Translations under genes and position numbers: made by a program
Part shown: positions 1 through 5,147 of the stretch, one piece after another
Layout of the letters: every line of letters begins with the position of its first letter
Numbering within the stretch: position 1 is the stretch's first letter
The notes under the pieces: generated by a model
Databases searched by the model: none
What the model was told of the DNA's origin: nothing
Seen by the model: the letters and a program-made list of their open reading frames with translations, nothing else
From: Sulfurimonas sp.
Lineage (GTDB): Bacteria; Campylobacterota; Campylobacteria; Campylobacterales; Sulfurimonadaceae
Assembly (NCBI GenBank): GCA_030646745.1
Contig: JAUSKV010000074.1
Span: forward strand, 1-7,709
Length of the DNA stretch: 7,709 nt
Direction of reading: 5' to 3'

Positions 1-285
1 ATCAGATCGGCTCTTATCATCCAAAACGATATAGCAAACAGAAATATTGACAAAGTAGAGTTCAAAGGCGTGACAGTTATACCGCTCACAACAAATATAA
101 GTGGTGGGAATTTAAGAATAAAAATAGATGCAAGAGATAAACTCATCTATGAGAGTGAGATATGTATTAATGAATTATGCACCCTCGATATAAGCAGAAT
201 AGAGCTTCAAAATATCGTTACAACGCTTACAAATAAAGAGCTAGAAGAGGTAAATTCAAAGTTGTTGCAACATTTGGGGCTTTAA
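1..285 (+). CDS. MazF/PemK-family mRNA interferase toxin, 5' end missing
   Basis: The frame is open from base 1 to TAA at 283-285, giving 94 residues of a protein whose beginning lies outside the window. The first visible residues, IRSALIIQNDIANR, match the conserved MazF segment that in Bacillus MazF reads RPVLVIQNDIGNR. The Arg at visible residue 2 would be the catalytic Arg, and the Thr in PLTTN (visible residue 30) the catalytic Thr. The later segment with LCTLDISRI and the LGL ending match the family's C-terminal half. Compared with a typical MazF of about 110-120 residues, roughly 20-25 N-terminal residues are missing. MazF proteins cleave mRNA at short sequences and are normally neutralised by an antitoxin encoded just upstream, which would be outside this window. 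A GTG at 70 could be read as a start, but the family match continues upstream of it. Family assignment is fairly sure; activity and cleavage specificity are not known. Confidence 0.82.
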   Translation: MRSALIIQNDIANRNIDKVEFKGVTVIPLTTNISGGNLRIKIDARDKLIYESEICINELCTLDISRIELQNIVTTLTNKELEEVNSKLLQHLGL

Positions 286-297
286 TTCTCCCATTAA

Positions 298-318
298 CTT
301 GATTGACATCCACTCAAC
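298..318. promoter_or_regulatory. HAIR-like operator, putative HspR binding site
   Basis: The sequence CTTGATT-N7-ACTCAAC matches the HspR-associated inverted repeat consensus CTTGAGT-N7-ACTCAAG at 12 of 14 positions with the exact 7-base spacer. It contains the whole -35 box (303-308) of the cbpA promoter, so a bound repressor would block RNA polymerase. HspR, the expected ligand, is encoded by the second gene of the same operon, which implies autoregulation. Binding is inferred, not shown. Confidence 0.75.
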
Positions 319-332
319 CCTTATGATATAAT
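303..332 (+). promoter_or_regulatory. Sigma-70 promoter of cbpA-hspR
   Basis: A perfect -35 box TTGACA (303-308) is followed by an 18-base spacer and a perfect -10 box TATAAT (327-332), preceded by TGA to give an extended -10. Transcription should begin near 338-340, leaving an AT-rich leader of about 40 bases that ends in the cbpA ribosome binding site AGGA (367-370). Such a strong basal promoter fits a gene that is repressed in normal growth and released by heat. Confidence 0.82.
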
Positions 333-378
333 CCTACTTAATAAACAGATAAAAAATATAAATTTTAGGATAAAAAAA

Positions 379-1254
379 ATGGCTAAATCGTTATACGAAA
401 CACTTGAAATAACAGAGAGTGCAACAGAAGCAGAGATAAAAAAAGCGTATAGAAAGCTTGCAAGAAAGTACCATCCTGACATAAACAAAGAGCCTACGGC
501 AGAAGATAAATTTAAAGAGATTAATGCCGCCTATGAGATTCTAAGCGATAAAGATAAAAAGGCACAGTACGACAGAGTTGGCGACAACATGTTCGGCGGA
601 CAAAATTTTCATGATTTTTCCCGTTCACATCGAGGTGCCGGAAATGCTGATTTAGATGAGATTTTAAGAAGCATGTTCTCAGGCGGCGGCGGTTTTGGCG
701 GAGCTAACTTCGGTAGTGGTTTTGGCGGTGGAGGTTCTTCTCACAAACAACCAAATCTTGACATAGAAACGAATGTTACCGTACCTTTTGTTGTCTCAAT
801 TCTTGGAGGTTCACACTCAGTATCCGTGAATGGAGAGAGATTTGACATAAAAATTCCAGCCGGCATTAAAAGCGGTGAAAAGATGCGTGTAAAAGGCAAA
901 GGACATGCGCAGGGTGGGCGAGCAGGGGATTTGTTTTTAAAAATAACAGTCGCTTCAAATCCTGAATATGTAAGAGAAGAAGATGACTTGGTTAAGAACT
1001 TTGATGCTCCTCTCTATGCTGCACTTTTTGGAGAAAAGGTCACAATTGCAACTTTAGAAAAAGAGATAAAACTAAATATTCCGGCAAATACGAAAAATGG
1101 GCAGAGATTTCGTGTAAAGGGGATGGGTGCGATGAACAGAAAAACTAACCTTCGAGGTGATTTGTATTTAAGAGCAAATATTGTACTGCCAAAGGTTGAA
1201 GATTTGGATGAAGAGTTGGTAAAAGTTATGAAAGAAAAACTGCCTAAGGAGTAA
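379..1254 (+). CDS. cbpA: CbpA, DnaJ-like co-chaperone without zinc finger
   Basis: This 291-residue protein is a class B Hsp40. The N-terminal J domain (about 4-66) carries the HPD motif at residues 32-34, which stimulates the ATPase of DnaK. A Gly/Phe-rich linker follows (about 100-121), then two beta-rich substrate-binding domains (about 127-285). The CxxCxGxG zinc-finger repeats of true DnaJ are absent, and the protein has no cysteine at all, so CbpA is a better name than DnaJ. It should act in the cytoplasm, delivering unfolded proteins to DnaK. The start at 379 is supported by AGGA eight bases upstream and by the J domain beginning right after it. It is the first gene of a two-gene operon with hspR, an arrangement also known from Helicobacter and Campylobacter, and it is probably heat-inducible through the HAIR operator upstream. 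Confidence 0.95.
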   Translation: MAKSLYETLEITESATEAEIKKAYRKLARKYHPDINKEPTAEDKFKEINAAYEILSDKDKKAQYDRVGDNMFGGQNFHDFSRSHRGAGNADLDEILRSMFSGGGGFGGANFGSGFGGGGSSHKQPNLDIETNVTVPFVVSILGGSHSVSVNGERFDIKIPAGIKSGEKMRVKGKGHAQGGRAGDLFLKITVASNPEYVREEDDLVKNFDAPLYAALFGEKVTIATLEKEIKLNIPANTKNGQRFRVKGMGAMNRKTNLRGDLYLRANIVLPKVEDLDEELVKVMKEKLPKE

Positions 1255-1260
1255 TCAGTG

Positions 1261-1641
1261 ATGCATCAGTATGAAGAGCCGGTATATCTAATAAGCATAG
1301 TTGCCAAAATTTTGGAGATACATCCGCAGACTTTAAGACAGTACGAGAGAGAGAACCTTGTTTGTCCCTCAAGATCCAACGGTCGCATTCGGCTCTACTC
1401 TCAAAGAGATATTGATAGAATTAAGCTTATCCTGAGGCTTACCCGTGAGCTTGGCGTAAACTTGGCGGGTGTTGATATTATTTTGAGATTAAAAGAGAAT
1501 GTCGATGAGATGGAACAGGATATTTTGGATTTAAGACGCGAAGTGATGAAAGCAAAAAGCGGACAAACGGTCTCTCCGGATAAGGCGCTTGTTACTAAAA
1601 AAAGTATTTATGACATGATTATATTTGAAGAGAAGAAGTGA
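1261..1641 (+). CDS. hspR: HspR, MerR-type heat-shock repressor
   Basis: The protein has 126 residues, a usual length for HspR. Residues 8-55 form a MerR-type winged helix-turn-helix with the typical segment HPQTLRQYERENLV (21-34), followed by the wing and RLYSQRDIDRI (44-54). Residues 75-100 form a probable dimerising coiled coil. HspR represses chaperone genes by binding HAIR repeats, and in several bacteria it needs DnaK as co-repressor. It lies 6 bases after cbpA, and its ribosome binding site AAGGAG (1246-1251) sits in the end of cbpA, so translation is probably coupled. GTG (1258) and ATG (1261) occur in tandem; I chose ATG, 9 bases from the ribosome binding site, although GTG at 6 bases is equally possible and adds only one residue. 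A HAIR-like site at the operon promoter points to autoregulation. Confidence 0.93.
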   Translation: MHQYEEPVYLISIVAKILEIHPQTLRQYERENLVCPSRSNGRIRLYSQRDIDRIKLILRLTRELGVNLAGVDIILRLKENVDEMEQDILDLRREVMKAKSGQTVSPDKALVTKKSIYDMIIFEEKK

Positions 1642-1658
1642 TATCTTCTACTCTTTAA
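1625..1658. terminator. Possible bidirectional terminator hairpin between hspR and murA
   Basis: The convergent ends of hspR and murA, 6 bases apart, share an imperfect stem. AAGAG-A-AGAAG (1628-1638) pairs with CTTCT-A-CTCTT (1645-1655) across one A/A mismatch, with a 6-base loop, and the pairing extends weakly outward to 1625 and 1658. The stem has few G-C pairs and no clean T-run on either side, so it may be a weak terminator or chance. Its position, overlapping both stop codons, is the main argument for it. Confidence 0.35.
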
Positions 1659-2910
1659 GTCTCTCTATCTTCGCTCCGACATGCTCAAGTTTTTTCTCTA
1701 AACTATCATAACCGCGGTCAAGGTGGTAGATACGGTGTATATTTGTCTCTCCCTCGGCAACAAGCGCAGCTAAAACCAAGGCACTTGATGCTCTTAAATC
1801 GGTAGCCATTACATCCGTTCCGCTGAGTTCTGTTTTTCCTACAACCGTAGCAATATTCCCATGAAGCGTTATATCTGCACCCATTCTTTGAAGTTCGCTT
1901 ACATGCATAAATCTGTTCTCGAAGAGTCTCTCTTCTATAATAGAAACCCCATTTGCCTGAGTTGCAAGAGCTAAAAATTGCGCCTGCATGTCTGTTGGAA
2001 AAGCCGGATACTCCTGCGTTGTGATTTTTACGGGTTTTATGGTGTCGGATGGATGAATTGTTATTGAATCTTTTGTTATTGTAAATGAGCTACCCATCTC
2101 TTCAAGCTTAGCCAGAACTGCTCCTAAATGTTTTGGTTGGACATCCGTAATTGTAAGTTCTGATTTTGTAATTGCACCGGCACAAAGATAGGTTCCTGCT
2201 TCTATTCGGTCAGGAATCACAGAAAACTCTTTTATATCAATCAGCTCTCCACATGTTCCATGAATGGTTAATTCACCGGTTCCAATGCCATCGATTTGTA
2301 CGCCGTTACTATTTAAAATTTCACATAGTTGGACAACTTCAGGCTCTCTTGCTGCATTTGTAATTGTCGTATTTCCATGTGCTAAGGCTGCTGCCATAAC
2401 AATATTTGCCGTTCCTGTAACCGTGATTTTGTCAAAAATTATGTCACACCCTCTGAGTCCGTTTGGAGCAGTTGCTTCAACATAACCGGCTTTGATTGTA
2501 ATTTTCGCACCCATGTGTTCGAGTGCTTTTAAATGTAGGTCAATTGGTCTCTGCCCTATGGCACAGCCACCCGGAAGTGAAACTTCGCAGTGACCGAACC
2601 TTGCCAAAATTGGACCTAAAACTAAGATGGAGGCTCGCATAGTTTTTACTATCTCATACGTTGCTTTCGTCTCTTTGAGCGGAGCTGTATTTACAACAAC
2701 GCAATCTTCTCTAAATTCACACTCTGCACCGAGGTTTGATAATAGTTTTAACATGGTTTTAATGTCGGCAACATTTGGTAGGTTTTTTATATGAACACTG
2801 TTTTTTGCTAATATCGTCATAGCGATAAGTGGAAGAGAGGCATTTTTTGCACCAGAAATTTTAATTGTTCCGTTGAGGGATTTGATGCCCTGTATTTTTA
2901 AATAATCCAT
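1648..2910 (-). CDS. murA: UDP-N-acetylglucosamine 1-carboxyvinyltransferase MurA
   Basis: MurA transfers enolpyruvate from phosphoenolpyruvate to UDP-GlcNAc, the first committed step of peptidoglycan synthesis in the cytoplasm. The 420-residue length is normal. Visible family residues include Lys22-Asn23 (SGAKNA), Arg92 (TMRAS), the catalytic Cys116 in [11 protein letters not shown], Arg121, Asp307 in the FPTDMQAQ motif, Arg373 (TDLRAS) and Arg399 (LDRGYD). Because the active-site Cys is present rather than Asp, the enzyme would be expected to be fosfomycin-sensitive, an inference from the family. The start at 2910 gives the standard MDYLKIQG beginning; the ribosome binding site (AAAGAG, a few bases upstream) is weak. 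The gene is alone on the minus strand, convergent with hspR and divergent from the next cluster, so it is probably transcribed as a single gene. Confidence 0.97.
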   Translation of the reverse strand: MDYLKIQGIKSLNGTIKISGAKNASLPLIAMTILAKNSVHIKNLPNVADIKTMLKLLSNLGAECEFREDCVVVNTAPLKETKATYEIVKTMRASILVLGPILARFGHCEVSLPGGCAIGQRPIDLHLKALEHMGAKITIKAGYVEATAPNGLRGCDIIFDKITVTGTANIVMAAALAHGNTTITNAAREPEVVQLCEILNSNGVQIDGIGTGELTIHGTCGELIDIKEFSVIPDRIEAGTYLCAGAITKSELTITDVQPKHLGAVLAKLEEMGSSFTITKDSITIHPSDTIKPVKITTQEYPAFPTDMQAQFLALATQANGVSIIEERLFENRFMHVSELQRMGADITLHGNIATVVGKTELSGTDVMATDLRASSALVLAALVAEGETNIHRIYHLDRGYDSLEKKLEHVGAKIERLKE

Positions 2911-2945
2911 GTGTCTCTTTGTTTAATGTGATAAAATTTTTTGTA

Positions 2946-2951
2946 ATTATA
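2946..2951 (-). promoter_or_regulatory. Probable -10 box of murA
   Basis: Read on the minus strand this is a perfect TATAAT, placing transcription start near 2939 and a leader of about 29 bases before murA. No good -35 box is seen 16-18 bases upstream; Campylobacterota sigma-70 promoters often lack one. It is the only strong candidate in the 106-base gap. Confidence 0.55.
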
Positions 2952-2970
2952 GCTTAATATTTTCTCCTCT

Positions 2971-2998
2971 TTGGAATAAAAAACTTTTTTGATATACT
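2971..2998 (+). promoter_or_regulatory. Sigma-70 promoter of the 3017-5098 gene cluster
   Basis: TTGGAA (2971-2976), a 16-base spacer and TATACT (2993-2998) with an extended -10 TGA just before it. The spacer holds a symmetrical A6-C-T6 tract (2978-2990), which may bend the DNA. The predicted transcription start near 3005 leaves a leader of only about 12 bases, just enough for the ribosome binding site AAGGA (3006-3010). Confidence 0.6.
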
Positions 2999-3016
2999 AT
3001 TGTCAAAGGATATAGG

Positions 3017-3439
3017 ATGAGTTCAGCACTAGATAGATTGAAATTGTTGACAACAAAAATGTCTGGCTATGAGATGGCTAGAAAAGAGAATTTAAAAATT
3101 TTAGAAGAGTTGTACAGCGAGATTGGTATAGATAAAAAAGTAGAAAATTTTGTAGAACTTTTTGAATTTAAGGCAATAAACCTCTCCGGCGCGTCACTTC
3201 TAAGTGAGAGTTTGGGTGCGATAAAAGAGGGGAAGTATCTTCAAATATTAGCAATAGGCTATGATAAAGATGCAGTTGTGAAGAGTAAAAATGTCTCTCT
3301 TGGGTACTTTGGTAGAGCGGAGAGCGTCGATGAAGAACTTAAAAACAAAATAGTAGAGTTCATTATTCGTTATAGGTTTGAAAAAAGTTTTATCACACTC
3401 GAACACTACTATGAGATGCTCGAAAACTTTAAAAAATAA
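3017..3439 (+). CDS. Conserved-looking protein of unknown function
   Basis: I do not recognise this 140-residue protein. It is charged and soluble in character, with no signal peptide, membrane segment or cysteine. The N-terminal part (about 1-45) looks helical and amphipathic. A more hydrophobic central strand region follows (YLQILAIGY, 74-82), then a mixed C-terminal part ending in a Lys-rich helix. The start is well supported: AAGGA six bases upstream and a good promoter just before that. It is first in a cluster with an exonuclease, a receiver-like protein and rsmD, all on the same strand with gaps of at most 9 bases, so co-transcription is likely. Position alone does not reveal the function. 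Confidence 0.8.
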   Translation: MSSALDRLKLLTTKMSGYEMARKENLKILEELYSEIGIDKKVENFVELFEFKAINLSGASLLSESLGAIKEGKYLQILAIGYDKDAVVKSKNVSLGYFGRAESVDEELKNKIVEFIIRYRFEKSFITLEHYYEMLENFKK

Positions 3440-3448
3440 AATTTTAGA

Positions 3449-4144
3449 ATGTTGATATTTCTTGATATAGAAACTACGGGACTTGAAACAGAGGATAAAA
3501 TCTGCTCTATTGGCTTGGTTGCAGTTGATGGCGGCAAAGTAGTCGCAAAGTATGATTTAGTCAATGAGGGCAAAAAAATATCTTCAAAAGCTTCAAGTAT
3601 AAATCACATAACAAATGAGATGCTCAAAGATAAACAAAAAGTTGCAGAGTGTGAAACTTATAAATTTTTGCAAGAGTATAACAGCGAAAGTACGACGCTC
3701 ATTGCACACAATAGTAAATTTGATTTGAAGATGCTCGCAAAGTGCGGATTTAATTACAAAGGGCAGGTTATAGATACACTCCGAGTAACAAAACATCTGA
3801 TACCAGAGTGTGACTATTTTTCATTACAGTTTTTAAGGTACGAACTGAAATTGTATCGCGATGAAGAGAAAGAGATTGTTGCACATAATGCACTTCATGA
3901 TGCCAAAATAGTGAAACTTCTTTATGAATATCTTTTGGACATGGCCTCAAAAGAGGAGATGTATGTGCTTAGTACTAAAAATGTACTTATGCAAAAATTT
4001 GGTTTTGGAAAATATGCCGGACAATATATTGAAGAAATTAGCATGCGTGACTCAAGTTATCTACAGTGGATGCTTGCAAATATTCTGGATTTAGATGAGG
4101 ATTTGCGATATAGTATCAATTATTTTTTAGAAGGAAGAGTATGA
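3449..4144 (+). CDS. DEDDh 3'-5' exonuclease with ExoX-like C-terminal motif
   Basis: The 231-residue protein has the DnaQ-type exonuclease fold at about residues 1-165. Exo I is DIETTG with Asp6 and Glu8, Exo II is HNSKFD with Asp92, and Exo III is HNALHD with His146 and Asp151, so all metal-binding residues and the general-base His are present. These enzymes remove nucleotides from DNA 3' ends, as the proofreading epsilon subunit or in repair. The tail (about 184-208) has FGFGKYAGQ followed by SSYLQWML, the short motif found at the end of exodeoxyribonuclease X and DUF3820-type proteins. That makes an ExoX-like repair nuclease more likely than a replicative proofreading subunit. The ribosome binding site is poor, 9 bases after the preceding gene, which suggests coupling. 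Its stop overlaps the next start in ATGA (4141-4144). Confidence 0.88.
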   Translation: MLIFLDIETTGLETEDKICSIGLVAVDGGKVVAKYDLVNEGKKISSKASSINHITNEMLKDKQKVAECETYKFLQEYNSESTTLIAHNSKFDLKMLAKCGFNYKGQVIDTLRVTKHLIPECDYFSLQFLRYELKLYRDEEKEIVAHNALHDAKIVKLLYEYLLDMASKEEMYVLSTKNVLMQKFGFGKYAGQYIEEISMRDSSYLQWMLANILDLDEDLRYSINYFLEGRV

Positions 4145-4512
4145 AAGTAGCTGTTGAGTGTAAGTCTCCATTGCTCCAAAAGTCTTTAGAGATTTTTTTA
4201 TCCAAATATTTATGTTCAACTAAACAGTGTGATATTGTTGTTCGTGATGAGGAGTGCATCCATGATGAGAGATGTTTTTATATTTCAAGCAGTGCTGATT
4301 CTGATCTGGTAAAACCCTTTTCAAAATCTCAACTTATTCTGGCACTCGAAAACAAGTATAGAAAATCTATCTCCGGCATTAGAGAAGAGATTGAGAGAGA
4401 GTATGGCGATGAACCGCTCAATTTTGATATTTTAGAGAGACGAATAGAACTCCTAACACAAGAGTATAAACAAAATATTATAAGGGCAGTGAAAGCATTT
4501 TATGAAAAATAA
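4141..4512 (+). CDS. Unknown small Cys-rich protein with receiver-like pattern
   Basis: I do not recognise this 123-residue protein as a named family. Residues 1-73 resemble a shortened response-regulator receiver. KVAVEC could be the first strand, residues 9-24 the first helix, CDIVVRDE (30-37) the strand with Asp36 at the phosphorylation position, CFYISS (45-50) the strand with the switch Ser, and VKPFSKSQLILALENKY (57-73) the conserved Lys-Pro plus last helix. The usual intermediate helices are missing and only Glu6 could replace the first-strand acidic pair, so the domain is reduced or the likeness is convergent. Five cysteines (7, 25, 30, 39, 45) fall in the first 45 residues. Residues 74-123 look helical and highly charged. 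The start overlaps the exonuclease stop by 4 bases and the end overlaps rsmD by 11, so this is a true, translationally coupled gene. Confidence 0.8.
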   Translation: MKVAVECKSPLLQKSLEIFLSKYLCSTKQCDIVVRDEECIHDERCFYISSSADSDLVKPFSKSQLILALENKYRKSISGIREEIEREYGDEPLNFDILERRIELLTQEYKQNIIRAVKAFYEK

Positions 4513-5098
4513 ACCTGTAATAAAAAAAATAGTCGCTGGAAAATTTAAGGGAAAAACCATAAAACTTCCGTCAAAAATTACAACAAGAAGTTCCAAGGCA
4601 ATTGTCTTAGAATCTTTTTTTAACACTATTGGGTTTGATATTATTGATTCACTCTTTGTAGAAGTTTTTTCCGGAAGCGGTTCTATCGGGCTTGAAGCAT
4701 TGAGCCGCGGAGCAAAAAAAGTTATTTTTATGGAAAAAGATGGTGATGCAGTTAGAGTTTTAAAAGAAAATATTTTACAAACAGACCCAAGTAGATGTGA
4801 AGTGTTTATAGGAGATAGTTTTTCGAATATAAGTGCAGTGGTCAAACAGCTAAAAAAAAGCAGTGAAGAGGCATTTTTTTATATAGACCCGCCGTTTAGC
4901 GTCAGAGAAGGGATGGAAGATATTTATGACAAGATGATAGCCATGATAGCTTCTCTTCCAAAAGAACAGGTCAAGCTGATTATCATAGAACATATGAGCG
5001 GTTTAGAATTGCCAGAAAGAATCAATGAATTTGCCAAAATAAAAACGAGAAAATTCGGAAATACCTCGATAACATACTTTTCTAATTCAGCGGAGTAA
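4502..5098 (+). CDS. rsmD: RsmD, 16S rRNA (guanine966-N2)-methyltransferase
   Basis: The 198-residue protein fits the RsmD family, which methylates G966 of 16S rRNA in the small subunit using S-adenosylmethionine. It has the N-terminal segment VAGKFKGKTIKLP (11-23), the AdoMet-binding loop VEVFSGSGSIGLEALSRGA (53-71), an acidic end of strand 2 (MEKD, 77-80), GDSF (104-107) and the catalytic motif DPPF (129-132). The same fold occurs in DNA methyltransferases, and related genes are sometimes annotated as DNA methylases. The loop and DPPF motif, and the absence of a target-recognition domain, favour rRNA. Its start overlaps the preceding gene by 11 bases. It is the last gene before the flagellar operon, and I see no clear terminator after it, so transcripts may run on into flgI. 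Confidence 0.9.
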   Translation: MKNKPVIKKIVAGKFKGKTIKLPSKITTRSSKAIVLESFFNTIGFDIIDSLFVEVFSGSGSIGLEALSRGAKKVIFMEKDGDAVRVLKENILQTDPSRCEVFIGDSFSNISAVVKQLKKSSEEAFFYIDPPFSVREGMEDIYDKMIAMIASLPKEQVKLIIIEHMSGLELPERINEFAKIKTRKFGNTSITYFSNSAE

Positions 5099-5103
5099 TT
5101 AAC

Positions 5104-5119
5104 TGGAATAACTATTGCT
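5104..5119 (+). promoter_or_regulatory. Sigma-54 (RpoN) promoter of the flgI operon
   Basis: TGGAATAACTATTGCT has GG (5105-5106) and GC (5117-5118) separated by exactly 10 bases, the diagnostic -24/-12 arrangement. The -12 element TTGCT is a full match and the -24 element TGGAA resembles the form reported for Campylobacter. Transcription should start near 5130, leaving an 18-base leader before flgI. Sigma-54 control of rod, ring and hook genes is typical for Campylobacterota, where FlgR and FlgS activate it. Confidence 0.8.
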
Positions 5120-5120
5120 T

Positions 5121-5143
5121 AATCCTTCTACAATTCAAGGATT
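5121..5143 (+). promoter_or_regulatory. Inverted repeat covering the flgI ribosome binding site
   Basis: AATCCTT (5121-5127) and AAGGATT (5137-5143) are perfect 7-base complements separated by 9 bases. The right arm contains the flgI ribosome binding site AAGGA (5137-5141). The left arm lies upstream of the predicted sigma-54 start near 5130, so only longer transcripts from rsmD would contain both arms and fold. A dyad for a DNA-binding protein, or chance, are alternatives. Confidence 0.45.
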
Positions 5144-5147
5144 CGTT

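Noticed and set aside
70..285. GTG at 70 as the start of a separate 71-residue protein
   Set aside because: The frame is open to the window edge and the residues before 70 match the conserved MazF segment, so this is an internal codon.
2172..2485. Two plus-strand open frames inside murA
   Set aside because: They lie antisense to conserved murA codons, have no family likeness and no convincing ribosome binding site.
2978..2990. A6 and T6 tracts as phase-variation repeats
   Set aside because: The runs are short and lie in a promoter spacer; Campylobacterota contingency loci usually carry longer homopolymers, often G or C.
3001..3006. Minus-strand TTGACA as the murA -35 box
   Set aside because: At 16-18 bases downstream there is only a T-rich run without a good -10; the TATAAT at 2946-2951 is too far from it.
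4050..4056. ACTCAAG half-site like one arm of HAIR
   Set aside because: No matching CTTGAGT arm lies 7 bases upstream and it is inside the exonuclease gene.
4453..4845. Minus-strand 130-residue open frame across the start of rsmD
   Set aside because: It is opposite to well-supported overlapping genes, shows no recognisable motif and is best explained as a shadow of rsmD.
5115..5147. TTG at 5115 as the flgI start
   Set aside because: It lies within the sigma-54 -12 element, upstream of the predicted transcript start, and would put 11 residues before a normal signal peptide.
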